A DNA stretch of 64,000 nt, from contig NZ_JANIOA010000002.1 of NCBI RefSeq assembly GCF_025175675.1, forward strand, positions 124,001-188,000. Direction: 5' to 3'. The stretch is from Sedimenticola hydrogenitrophicus (GTDB lineage Bacteria; Pseudomonadota; Gammaproteobacteria; Chromatiales; Chromatiaceae). Shown here in pieces: positions 17,343 to 25,208 of this stretch; positions within the stretch are counted from its first letter, which is position 1, and each line of letters opens with the position of its first letter. The notes under the pieces are model-generated. The model was not told the origin of the DNA. It ran no database searches and saw nothing but the letters and a program-made list of their open reading frames with translations. The translations under genes were made by a program, and so were the position numbers.

Positions 17343-18032
17343 TCATCCGCATTTGGAATCGCCGCAGTTCAGGCAAGTCAGGCAGCCGTCCATCATAATG
17401 GCCGCCTTGGTGTTGCACTTCTTGCACAGCTGCGCGCCTTCCGGAAAGTCACTGTCGTGCTCCTTGTCGCGCAGGTTGATCGACTCTTCGTACTGGGCGC
17501 GTTTTTTATCGATCAACTTCTGCTGGTGCTCATCGGGACCCTCTTCCTTGAGCAGGCCGATCATCACCAAGTGGCAGTGGATGGCATCGCCGATCTCGGC
17601 CACCAGCGAGGGCATGTACTTGCCGCCTTTCTTGAAATAACCACCGCTGGGATCGAAAACCGAACGCAGCTCTTCCACCAGGAAGGTGACGTCGCCACCC
17701 TTGCGGAACACCGCCGAGATGATCCGGGTCAGGGCCACGATCCACTGGAAGTGGTCCATGTTCTTGGAGTTGATGAACACCTCATAGGGACGGCGTACCT
17801 CATGCTCGGTGCCATGATTGAGGATGATGTCGTTGATGGTGACGTAGAGCGCATGCTCGGAGAGCGGGGTGCTGATCTTATAGGTCGAGCCGAACAGCAT
17901 CTCCGGGCGCGCGACCTTCTCATGCATGTGGATGATATTGCTTTCCGGGGTCTTGGCCTCGACGGGCGCCGCGGCCTCTTCCTCTTTGGCGACGCTGAAG
18001 CCTACGATTTTACTGTCAATCTTGATTGCCAT
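17343..18032 (-). CDS. nrdJb: Ribonucleotide reductase class II, NrdJb subunit
   Basis: A 229-residue protein matching the separate C-terminal part of split class II ribonucleotide reductases. The C-terminus has a cysteine cluster, LCKKCNTKAAIMMDGCLTC then LNCGDSKCG, which binds zinc and supplies the redox thiols that re-reduce the active site of NrdJa after each turnover. It follows nrdJa on the same strand by 100 bases. In pseudomonads nrdJa and nrdJb are transcribed together. On its own the protein is not catalytic. Confidence 0.9.
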   Translation of the reverse strand: MAIKIDSKIVGFSVAKEEEAAAPVEAKTPESNIIHMHEKVARPEMLFGSTYKISTPLSEHALYVTINDIILNHGTEHEVRRPYEVFINSKNMDHFQWIVALTRIISAVFRKGGDVTFLVEELRSVFDPSGGYFKKGGKYMPSLVAEIGDAIHCHLVMIGLLKEEGPDEHQQKLIDKKRAQYEESINLRDKEHDSDFPEGAQLCKKCNTKAAIMMDGCLTCLNCGDSKCG

Positions 18033-18132
18033 ATTGCTTAACCTTGTCAGTTGGGACTGAGCGGTTGAATCTTCTTGGTCAGACGCGGGGTCAGACGCGG
18101 GTCTGATGTTTTTTTATCGGTTGTTACGCGGG

Positions 18133-20289
18133 CTAGAACTTGCCGTAGTAACCCTCTTTCATGGCGTCGAACAGGTTGGCGGCGGTGTGCATCTCGCCAT
18201 CATATTCGATCTCCTCATTACCCTTGGCCTCGATCACCGTGCCGTCTTCCAGGGTGAACTTGTAGGTGGTGTTGGCCAGATCCGCCTCCTTGACCAGCAC
18301 GCCCTGGAACGCCTCCGGATTGAAACGGAAGGTGGTACAGCCCTTCAGACCCTGTTCGTAGGCATAGAGATAGATATCCTTGAACGCCTCGTAATCGAAA
18401 TCGGTGGGCACGTTGGCCGTCTTGGAGATGGAGGAGTCGATCCATTTCTGCGCCGCCGCTTGTACATCCACGTGCTGCTTTGGCGAGACCTGATCCGCGG
18501 TGATGAAGTAGTCCGGCAACTGTTTGTCGGTCTCCTCGGAGTAGGGCATCGCCTCCTTGTTGATCAGCTCGCGATAGGCCAGCAACTCGAAGCTGAACAC
18601 GTCCACCTTCTCCTTGCTCTTCTTGCCTTCGCGGATGATGTTGCGCGCATAGTGATGGGCGAAACTGGGCTCGATACCATTGCTGGCGTTGTTGGCCAGG
18701 GAGAGGGAGATGGTGCCGGTGGGCGCGATGGAGCTGTGGTGGGTGAAGCGGCAACCATCCTCGGCGATCTGCTCGACCAACGTGGGGTTTTCGGCGGCGA
18801 TCTGCTGCATGTAGCGGCTGTATTTCGCATGCAGGATCTTGCCCTTCACCTTGTCGCCGATCTTCCAGTTGTCGACCGCCATTTCCGGACGCAGGGTGAG
18901 CATCTCCTTGGTGACGCTGAACTCCTGCTCCATGATCGGGGCCGGGCCTTTTTCCCGGGCCAGTTCGAGGCCGGTCTGCCAGCCGACCATCGCCAACTCC
19001 TTGGTCACCTTTTCGGTGAAGCGCAGCGAGGCGGCGTCGCCATACTGCATGCCCAGCATGGTCATGGAGGATCCCAGGCCCAGATAGCCCATGCCATGAC
19101 GGCGCTTGTGCTCGATCTCTTTGCGCTGCTCCTCCAGTGGCAGACCATTGATCTCCACCACGTTATCCAGCATGCGGGTGAACACGGCCACAACTTCGCG
19201 GAACTCCGCCCAGTCGAAGGTTGCCTCCTTGGTGAAGGCGTTGCGGACAAACGTGGTCAGATTGACCGAGCCCAGCAGGCAGGCGCCGTAAGGGGGCAGG
19301 GGCTGTTCGCCGCAGGGGTTGGTGGCGCGCACGTTCTCGCAGAACCAGTTGTTGTTCATCTCGTTGACCTTGTCGATCAGGATGAAGCCCGGTTCGGCAT
19401 AATCGTAGGTGGAGGACATGATAACGTCCCACAGCCGCTGTGCGCGGATGGTCTTGTAGATCTTGCAGGCGATCTTGGTGCCGGTCTCATCGGCGATGAA
19501 GCCCTCCTTGTAAGGCCATTCGCGCCAGATGATCTGTTTGCCGTCGGTCAGGTCGATCTTATCATCCTGCAGCTCCTTCTCCGAGATGGGGAAGGCGAGA
19601 TCCCACTGCGCGTCCTGTTTTACCGCCTCCATGAACTCTTCAGTAATCAGCAGGGAGAGGTTGAACTGGCGCAGACGACCGGCCTCGCGCTTGGCGCGGA
19701 TAAAGTCCATGACGTCGGGATGGCCCACGTCGAACGTGGCCATCTGGGCGCCTCGCCGTCCCCCGGCGGAGGAGACGGTGAAGCACATCTTGTCGTAGAT
19801 ATCCATGAAGGAGAGGGGACCGGAGGTGTAGGCCCCGGCGCCGCTCACATAGGCGCCCCGGGGGCGCAGGGTAGAGAACTCATAACCGATGCCGCAGCCG
19901 GCCTTGAGGGTCAGCCCCGCCTCGTGCACCTTGCCTAGGATCTCGTCCATGGAGTCATAGATAGTGCCGGAGACGGTACAATTGATGGTGGAGGTGGCCG
20001 GTTTGTGTTCCAGGGCGCCGGCATTGGAGGTGATGCGGCCGGCCGGGATGGCGCCGCGCCGCAGGGCCCAGAGGAAACGCTCGCCCCACTGCTGCTGCAG
20101 ATCGGGGGTGACCTCGATCTCGGCCAGTGCCTTGGCGACACGCTGGTAGGTGCCGTCAATGTCCTGGTCGACAGGCGTACCGTCTTTCGCTTTCAGCCGG
20201 TACTTGGTGTTCCAGATATCGAGTGAGGCGGGTTGCAAGGGGATCTCCACGGCAGCGGTGGCTACAGCTTTAAGGTGGGCGCTTTTCAT
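18133..20289 (-). CDS. nrdJa: Adenosylcobalamin-dependent ribonucleotide reductase, NrdJa subunit
   Basis: A 718-residue catalytic subunit that makes deoxynucleotides with a B12-derived radical, so it works with or without oxygen. The ten-stranded barrel carries the active-site triad in NPCGEQPLPPYG (Asn-x-Cys-x-Glu), with a redox Cys in TINCTVSG. It ends without the C-terminal Cys pair, which is supplied by NrdJb. The ATG at 20289 is preferred over a TTG at 20298 because AAGGAT sits at workable spacing only for the ATG. Two NrdR-box-like sites lie upstream, pointing to repression when deoxynucleotide pools are full. Confidence 0.94.
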   Translation of the reverse strand: MKSAHLKAVATAAVEIPLQPASLDIWNTKYRLKAKDGTPVDQDIDGTYQRVAKALAEIEVTPDLQQQWGERFLWALRRGAIPAGRITSNAGALEHKPATSTINCTVSGTIYDSMDEILGKVHEAGLTLKAGCGIGYEFSTLRPRGAYVSGAGAYTSGPLSFMDIYDKMCFTVSSAGGRRGAQMATFDVGHPDVMDFIRAKREAGRLRQFNLSLLITEEFMEAVKQDAQWDLAFPISEKELQDDKIDLTDGKQIIWREWPYKEGFIADETGTKIACKIYKTIRAQRLWDVIMSSTYDYAEPGFILIDKVNEMNNNWFCENVRATNPCGEQPLPPYGACLLGSVNLTTFVRNAFTKEATFDWAEFREVVAVFTRMLDNVVEINGLPLEEQRKEIEHKRRHGMGYLGLGSSMTMLGMQYGDAASLRFTEKVTKELAMVGWQTGLELAREKGPAPIMEQEFSVTKEMLTLRPEMAVDNWKIGDKVKGKILHAKYSRYMQQIAAENPTLVEQIAEDGCRFTHHSSIAPTGTISLSLANNASNGIEPSFAHHYARNIIREGKKSKEKVDVFSFELLAYRELINKEAMPYSEETDKQLPDYFITADQVSPKQHVDVQAAAQKWIDSSISKTANVPTDFDYEAFKDIYLYAYEQGLKGCTTFRFNPEAFQGVLVKEADLANTTYKFTLEDGTVIEAKGNEEIEYDGEMHTAANLFDAMKEGYYGKF

Positions 20290-20523
20290 GTCACACAAAT
20301 CCTTCGGCTCTTATATTTATATATGATTTTTGCGTTGTACGCCTGATTCCGGTCTCTCAATACCGGGGCGAACAATCACCTGCATTTAGTAAGTGTAATA
20401 CGTATCTGCTTGGGTATGGATGGTTGTGCCAATGCGGCGGCATGGGCGGATTGTCAATGGACCGTCTGTTCTCATGAATGGCTCCTATATCTTGTGGTTT
20501 TACTTTCCGTGTCTGGCATGAAA

Positions 20524-20539
20524 ACACAATATGTTGTGT
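20524..20539. promoter_or_regulatory. NrdR box 1
   Basis: ACACAATATGTTGTGT is an imperfect palindrome matching the 16-base NrdR box pattern ACAC-W-ATAT-W-GTGT. It lies 235 bases upstream of the nrdJa start. NrdR is the ATP/dATP-sensing repressor of ribonucleotide reductase genes. Confidence 0.72.
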
Positions 20540-20682
20540 TTGGATGTGTGAAGATTAGGATCCTTGGCGGTCCCTGTCAAGTCGCTTTATGGGGCATAAG
20601 AAAAAGCTGATAAATAGTAAAATCAATGACTTGGAGATGGCGCGGGGCCGGCGGATTATGATAAGTCACGGAAAAAAAAGGA

Positions 20683-20720
20683 TTTTCAACAAAACACAAC
20701 ATATTGTGCTTTGTTGAAAA
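20683..20720. promoter_or_regulatory. NrdR box 2 inside a 38-bp palindrome
   Basis: ACACAACATATTGTGC (20694-20709) resembles box 1. It forms the core of a longer inverted repeat with 17-base arms, TTTTCAACAAAACACAA and TTGTGCTTTGTTGAAAA, with one mismatch around CATA. The arms are AT-rich, so this is more likely an operator than a terminator. Box-to-box spacing is 170 bases, far more than the roughly 31 bases of paired boxes in E. coli nrd promoters. Confidence 0.65.
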
Positions 20721-20869
20721 ATTTCTCACAACTGGTGGTTGTCTGAAACAATTTATTCCAGCCGCGGAATAGCGGTTCAAGGTCGGGCAAATGTTGATTA
20801 AGGTCATATGATTAGAAACTAATAATATATTAATATTAGGCCAAGTAAAGTTTATCGGGATGAGCCCAC

Positions 20870-21355
20870 GTGAATGAGAAAAAAACGACACTGGTGTTGG
20901 GTATCGGCAATACCCTGTTGACGGATGAAGGGGTGGGCGTTCACGTCATCAACCGCCTGCAGGAGCGGTTTTCGCAACGGCAGGATGTGGCCTTTGTCGA
21001 TGGCGGTACCTTGAGTTTTTCCCTGGCGGGCCTGCTGGCGGAACATGCCCGGTTGATCGTGGTGGATGCGGCCCGGACGGGTGGCCGTCCGGGCAGTGTC
21101 GTCTGTTACGAGGCGAGTGAAATGGATCGCTACCTCACCGGCAATCGGCAAAGCGTCCATGAAGTAGGCCTTACCGACCTTCTGGATATCGCCCGTCTCT
21201 CTGAACATTATCCGGAGCATCGTGCGCTGGTGGGGATTGAACCCGAGAGCCTGGAGTGGGGCGAGCAGCCATCGGCGGCTGTGGCGCAGGCGATACCGCA
21301 GGCGGTGGGCAAGGTGATCGAGTTGCTTGATCGCTGGTCCGGCACTCCCCGCTGA
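20870..21355 (+). CDS. [NiFe]-hydrogenase maturation endopeptidase
   Basis: A 161-residue HyaD/HupD/HycI-type protease that clips the C-terminal tail of the hydrogenase large subunit once nickel is in place. The family motifs are GIGNTLLTDEGVGVHV at the N-terminus (nickel-sensing Glu), the Asp in IVVDAARTGG, and His in QSVHEVGLTDLL. The start is GTG with GGGATGAG upstream. It heads a rightward run of six hydrogenase genes, and its likely substrate is HynL at 25209-26930. Most hydrogenase operons place this gene after the structural genes. Confidence 0.9.
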   Translation: MNEKKTTLVLGIGNTLLTDEGVGVHVINRLQERFSQRQDVAFVDGGTLSFSLAGLLAEHARLIVVDAARTGGRPGSVVCYEASEMDRYLTGNRQSVHEVGLTDLLDIARLSEHYPEHRALVGIEPESLEWGEQPSAAVAQAIPQAVGKVIELLDRWSGTPR

Positions 21356-21529
21356 CCGGGTAGCGCAGCGGCCACTGGATCAAGTGGCGGCGCCACGGGT
21401 ACGGCGCGCCTAAGTTGCTGTTATTAAATGGGTAAAATATTTATTTAGAAAGTAAAAGGCAACATGACCTGGGTCATCATGGGGTCTTCGCAATCGGGAT
21501 AGTCTTGTGGCAAAGGATAATTTAAGAAT

Positions 21530-21961
21530 ATGAGCGTATTCGAACAAAAGGGTTCCGAGGCGGTTTCCAATCGCGCAATGCCGGGGATGACACACAACAC
21601 GCTGCCCTTGCTGCATGAGGTGCGGCATGCGCTGGAACGGCTGCTACGCACCGGCGAGTCCACCATTATCGATCTGCGGGCGATCCCCTTTGGTCCGGGT
21701 GACGAAGAGCGCCTGCTCTCCCTGTTGGGGGAGGGCGAGGTGGCGGCGACGCTGGATGCCCTGGGCAGGACCACCGTCCGGGAGTCCCGCTTCAGCGGTG
21801 TCTGGATCGTGGACCACTACAACAGCGAGGCGGAGCGGATCGCGTTTCAGCTTGAGGTGATCGAGATTCCAGCACTGCTGCGCGCCCAGACAGAAGATAT
21901 GTACCAGAGCCTCGGTGCCCTCGATTCGGTATTGAATGCCGAGATGCACGGGCCTGAGTGA
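21530..21961 (+). CDS. HupH/HyaF-type hydrogenase accessory protein, single domain
   Basis: A 143-residue protein matching the HupH/HyaF family needed for assembly of uptake hydrogenases. The motif LLSLLGEGEVAATLD and the later SGVWIVDHYN segment are typical of this domain. HyaF in E. coli has two such regions (about 285 residues), so this is a short single-domain form. AAGGATAA precedes the ATG. It sits between the maturation protease and the hydrogenase small subunit. In relatives it acts on iron-sulfur cluster loading of the small subunit. Confidence 0.78.
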   Translation: MSVFEQKGSEAVSNRAMPGMTHNTLPLLHEVRHALERLLRTGESTIIDLRAIPFGPGDEERLLSLLGEGEVAATLDALGRTTVRESRFSGVWIVDHYNSEAERIAFQLEVIEIPALLRAQTEDMYQSLGALDSVLNAEMHGPE

Positions 21962-22059
21962 GCGGGTTGCAAATCCGGTGATCCGGTTTTCCGTCTCTGC
22001 ACTCAACGAGAACAACGACACAGAGTCAACAGCGATTCAGTAATAGAAAGGGAGGTAAC

Positions 22060-23151
22060 ATGGCTGAAAATAACACCCTGGGTGACAGCCTGAGGCGTCA
22101 CGGGGTTTCGCGACGCGGTTTTCTGAAGTTCTGTACGGCAACCGCCTCACTCATGGCACTGCCGCCCAGCATGGTCCCGGCAATTGCCGCGGCGCTGGAG
22201 AAGGCCAGACGTCCCTCGGTCATCTGGCTCTCGTTTCAGGAGTGCACCGGTTGTACCGAATCCCTTACCCGCAGCCACTCGCCATCGGTCGAGAGCCTCA
22301 TTTTTGATCATATCTCCCTGGATTATCACCACACCCTGCAGGCGGCGGCCGGTGAGGCGGCCGAGGCGGCCCGCGAGGCGGCCATGCACGAAAACAAAGG
22401 GAACTACATCCTGGTGGTGGATGGCTCGATTCCGCTGGGCAATCCCGGTTACTCCACTATCGCCGGTATCAGCAATCTGCAGATGCTGGAAGAGACGGCA
22501 AAGGACGCGGCGGCCATCGTCGCGGTGGGTACCTGCGCGGCTTTCGGCGGCCTGCCGCAGGCCAATCCCAATCCCACCGGTGCGGTCTCCGTCTCGGATA
22601 TCATCAAGAACAAGCCGATCATCAATGTCTCCGGCTGCCCGCCGATTCCCACCGTGATCACCGGTGTGCTGGCACATTTTCTCACCTTCGGCACGATCCC
22701 CGAACTGGATCAGTACAACCGGCCCAAGGTGTTCTATGGGCAGAGCATCCACGACCGCTGCTATCGCCGTCCGTTCTACGACAAGGGTCTGTTTGCCGAG
22801 ACCTTTGACGACGAGGGGGCCAAGGCCGGCTGGTGTCTCTACAAGCTCGGCTGCAAGGGGCCGATGACCTATAACGCCTGCGCCACCACCAAGTGGAATC
22901 AGGGGACCAGTTGGCCGGTCGAGTCGGGACACGGTTGTCTCGGTTGTTCCGAACCCCGCTTCTGGGATGCCGGCGGCTTCTACAACGCCCTCTCGGTGCC
23001 GATTAGCGACAACTCGCAGACCGTGGCCTTTGCCGCCGCGGCCGGCCTGGTATTGGGTGCGGCCGCCGCCGGGCTCAATTACAAGACCAAGGACGAGGCG
23101 CAAAAGGCACACGCCAACGTCACCGTCGATGATCTGGAGAAAACATCATGA
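22060..23151 (+). CDS. hynS: [NiFe]-hydrogenase small subunit, HynS/Isp type
   Basis: A 363-residue iron-sulfur subunit that passes electrons from the nickel-iron site towards the membrane partners. A twin-arginine signal is at residues 17-25 (SRRGFLKFC), so the folded heterodimer is exported to the periplasm. Proximal cluster Cys62 and Cys65 are in ECTGCTES, with later ligands in VGTCAAFGG and SGCPP. Medial and distal cluster ligands lie in HDRCYRR, GWCLYKLGCKGP and CLGCSEPRFWD. A C-terminal hydrophobic segment (TVAFAAAAGLVLGAAAAGL) can anchor it in the membrane. GGGAGG precedes the start; the stop overlaps isp1. Confidence 0.95.
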   Translation: MAENNTLGDSLRRHGVSRRGFLKFCTATASLMALPPSMVPAIAAALEKARRPSVIWLSFQECTGCTESLTRSHSPSVESLIFDHISLDYHHTLQAAAGEAAEAAREAAMHENKGNYILVVDGSIPLGNPGYSTIAGISNLQMLEETAKDAAAIVAVGTCAAFGGLPQANPNPTGAVSVSDIIKNKPIINVSGCPPIPTVITGVLAHFLTFGTIPELDQYNRPKVFYGQSIHDRCYRRPFYDKGLFAETFDDEGAKAGWCLYKLGCKGPMTYNACATTKWNQGTSWPVESGHGCLGCSEPRFWDAGGFYNALSVPISDNSQTVAFAAAAGLVLGAAAAGLNYKTKDEAQKAHANVTVDDLEKTS

Positions 23152-23810
23152 ACGAACCGATGGACTTTCTCATCTGGACCCGGGGCACCGCATTCGACAT
23201 CGCCGTCACCATCTTCGTCATCGGCGTCATCCTGCGGCTGTTCGAGATCATTTCACTGGGTCGCAAGCAGAACCTGGCGGAGCCCAAGGGTACGGAGTTC
23301 GGTCCGGGGATGCGGACGATTTTCACCCGCTCCATACCCGATCCGGGGACCTTCCGGCGGCAGCCGCTCACGGTGGTGACCGGCTACCTGTTCCATATCG
23401 GCCTGTTTGTCGGTCTGTTCCTGTTCGTGCCGCACATCGAACTGTTCCGTGCCACCTTCGGATTCGGCTGGCCCGGACTGCCGAATCCGATCGTGGATGC
23501 GGCGACGGTGCTGGCCATCATCGGCCTGCTGGCCGGGCTCTGGCACCGGCTGATGAACCCGGTGATGCGCAAGATCAGCAGCGGGGAGGACTGGCTGGTG
23601 TGGACCCTGACCTTCCTGCCCATACTGACCGGCTACCTGGCCTATCACCGCATGGTCAATCCCTATCCGCTGATTCTCGGTCTGCATGTTCTGAGTGTGG
23701 AGGCGTTGTTGATCGCCTTCCCGTTCACCAAGCTGATGCACACCTTCACCGTTTTCCTTTCGCGCTGGTACAACGGCGCCATGAGCGGCCGTCGGGGGGT
23801 TGAGTCATGA
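23148..23810 (+). CDS. isp1: Isp1, membrane cytochrome b-like hydrogenase partner
   Basis: A 220-residue integral membrane protein with about five helices, similar to the gamma subunit of nitrate reductase and DsrM-like cytochromes b. Histidines in helices (YLFHIGLFVG, LHVLSVEALL) could hold haems. In Thiocapsa and Allochromatium, Isp1 and Isp2 lie between HynS and HynL and connect the periplasmic hydrogenase to the quinone pool or a cytoplasmic acceptor. It overlaps hynS by four bases and isp2 by four bases. Confidence 0.9.
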   Translation: MNEPMDFLIWTRGTAFDIAVTIFVIGVILRLFEIISLGRKQNLAEPKGTEFGPGMRTIFTRSIPDPGTFRRQPLTVVTGYLFHIGLFVGLFLFVPHIELFRATFGFGWPGLPNPIVDAATVLAIIGLLAGLWHRLMNPVMRKISSGEDWLVWTLTFLPILTGYLAYHRMVNPYPLILGLHVLSVEALLIAFPFTKLMHTFTVFLSRWYNGAMSGRRGVES

Positions 23811-25093
23811 GTCAAGCCACACTTGAGCGGGGTATCAACGCCCTCAAAGAACAGATCGATGCGCCCGTCGCCGCCTTCTTTTCCAGTTGCGTCAGTTGCG
23901 GCATGTGTGCCGAGGCGTGCCTTTTCTATACCGAGACCGGAGACCCGAAATATACCCCGATCTACAAGCTGGAACCGCTGCGCCGGGTCTGGGAGTCCGA
24001 ATACACCCTGTTCGGCAAGCTAAAAAAGGCATTGGGTCTGCACAAACCGGTGACCGACCAGATGCTGGCCGAATGGCAGGAGTTGCTCTACGACAGCTGT
24101 ACGATGTGCGCCCGCTGCTCCATGGTCTGTCCGGTCGGCAATGACATCGCCTACATGGTGCGCAAGACCCGTGAGGGCATGGTCGCCTCGGGCAACTCGC
24201 CGGAAGGCGTCAAGGGGGCAGCCACCCGGGCGGTCACCATCGGCAGTCCCATGGGGGTCAAGCTCAGCGCCCTGGAGGCGCAGATCCGGCATATCGAGGC
24301 CGACAGTGGGCTGAAGATCCCGATGGATGTGGAGGGCGCCGACTACCTGGCACTGCTTTCGTCCATGGAGATCATGAACTTTCCCGAGTATCTGCAGGCC
24401 CTGGCCAAGATATTCAAGCAGGCCGGGGTCAGTTGGACCCTCTGCTCCAGCGCGTTCGAGGCCACCAACTCCGGTATCCAGATCGGCTCCAGCGATATCG
24501 CCCGCACCTTGGTGCAGCGCATCGTCGATGGGGCGGAACGGCTGAAGGTGAAGCATGTCATCAGCCCGGAGTGCGGCCACGCCTATACCGCCATTCGCTG
24601 GGACGGACCCAACCTGATCGGCCGGCCATTCCCGTTCCGGGTGGTGCATATCCTGGAACTGCTGGATGAGCTGCGTGCCGCCGGCCGGATCAAGACCCGG
24701 GATCTGGAGAGCGACCGTCACACCTTCCACGATCCCTGCTCGATCGCCAGGAAGGGCGGCGTGATCGATGGCCCGCGACGCCTGATGAACATGGTCACCA
24801 GCGATTTCGTCGACATGAAGGAGCACGGCAAGATGGCCTGGTGCTGCGGCGGGGGCGGCGGCGTCTCCAGTAACGAGGATGCCGATGAGTTGCGAATCAG
24901 GGCCTTCAAGAAGAAACGGGATCAGATTGCGGAGACCGGGGCCGAGGTGCTGGTCACCGCCTGCGCCAACTGCCGGCTGGTGATCGAGGAGGGGCTCGAG
25001 GAGTACAAGGTCGAATTGCCGGTGGTTGGGCTCTCCGAACTGATCGCCGATCACCTGGTGGTGGATGAAGAGCCGCCGGAGACGCCGGAATAA
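23807..25093 (+). CDS. isp2: Isp2, HdrD/DsrK-like iron-sulfur protein
   Basis: A 428-residue cytoplasmic protein resembling the catalytic subunit of heterodisulfide reductase. Two [4Fe-4S] motifs are near the N-terminus (CVSCGMCAEAC and CTMCARCSMVCPVG). The C-terminal half has cysteine-rich CCG-type motifs (SPECGHAYTAIRW, HDPCSIARK, AWCCGGGGGVSSN and VTACANCRLV). With Isp1 it forms a transmembrane redox module, so hydrogen oxidised outside could reduce a thiol/disulfide or other acceptor inside. Overlaps isp1 by four bases; hynL follows after 115 bases. Confidence 0.9.
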   Translation: MSQATLERGINALKEQIDAPVAAFFSSCVSCGMCAEACLFYTETGDPKYTPIYKLEPLRRVWESEYTLFGKLKKALGLHKPVTDQMLAEWQELLYDSCTMCARCSMVCPVGNDIAYMVRKTREGMVASGNSPEGVKGAATRAVTIGSPMGVKLSALEAQIRHIEADSGLKIPMDVEGADYLALLSSMEIMNFPEYLQALAKIFKQAGVSWTLCSSAFEATNSGIQIGSSDIARTLVQRIVDGAERLKVKHVISPECGHAYTAIRWDGPNLIGRPFPFRVVHILELLDELRAAGRIKTRDLESDRHTFHDPCSIARKGGVIDGPRRLMNMVTSDFVDMKEHGKMAWCCGGGGGVSSNEDADELRIRAFKKKRDQIAETGAEVLVTACANCRLVIEEGLEEYKVELPVVGLSELIADHLVVDEEPPETPE

Positions 25094-25208
25094 TGACGGA
25101 CCTGCCGCACGCAATCGAACGGCAGGTTCATAACAACAGATCGCAGGAGCGCCATTGGCGCGAATCGCCGTCCGGCATGAAGCGGGGCGGTAATGGGAGA
25201 ACAGAGCT

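Larger units (their letters stand above)
20290..20869. other. Divergent promoter region of nrdJ and hydrogenase operons
   Basis: A 580-base AT-rich gap between the nrdJ operon (leftward) and the hydrogenase operon (rightward). It contains two NrdR-box-like palindromes and a 38-base extended inverted repeat. No gene or clear -24/-12 promoter is seen. Confidence 0.65.

Noticed and set aside
18106-19938. 610-codon open frame on the plus strand
   Set aside because: It is the antisense of nrdJa, which has clear class II reductase motifs. Long antisense frames are expected in GC-rich genes.
20683-20720. 38-bp palindrome as a terminator
   Set aside because: The arms are AT-rich and the site is in a divergent promoter region, so an operator is the better reading.
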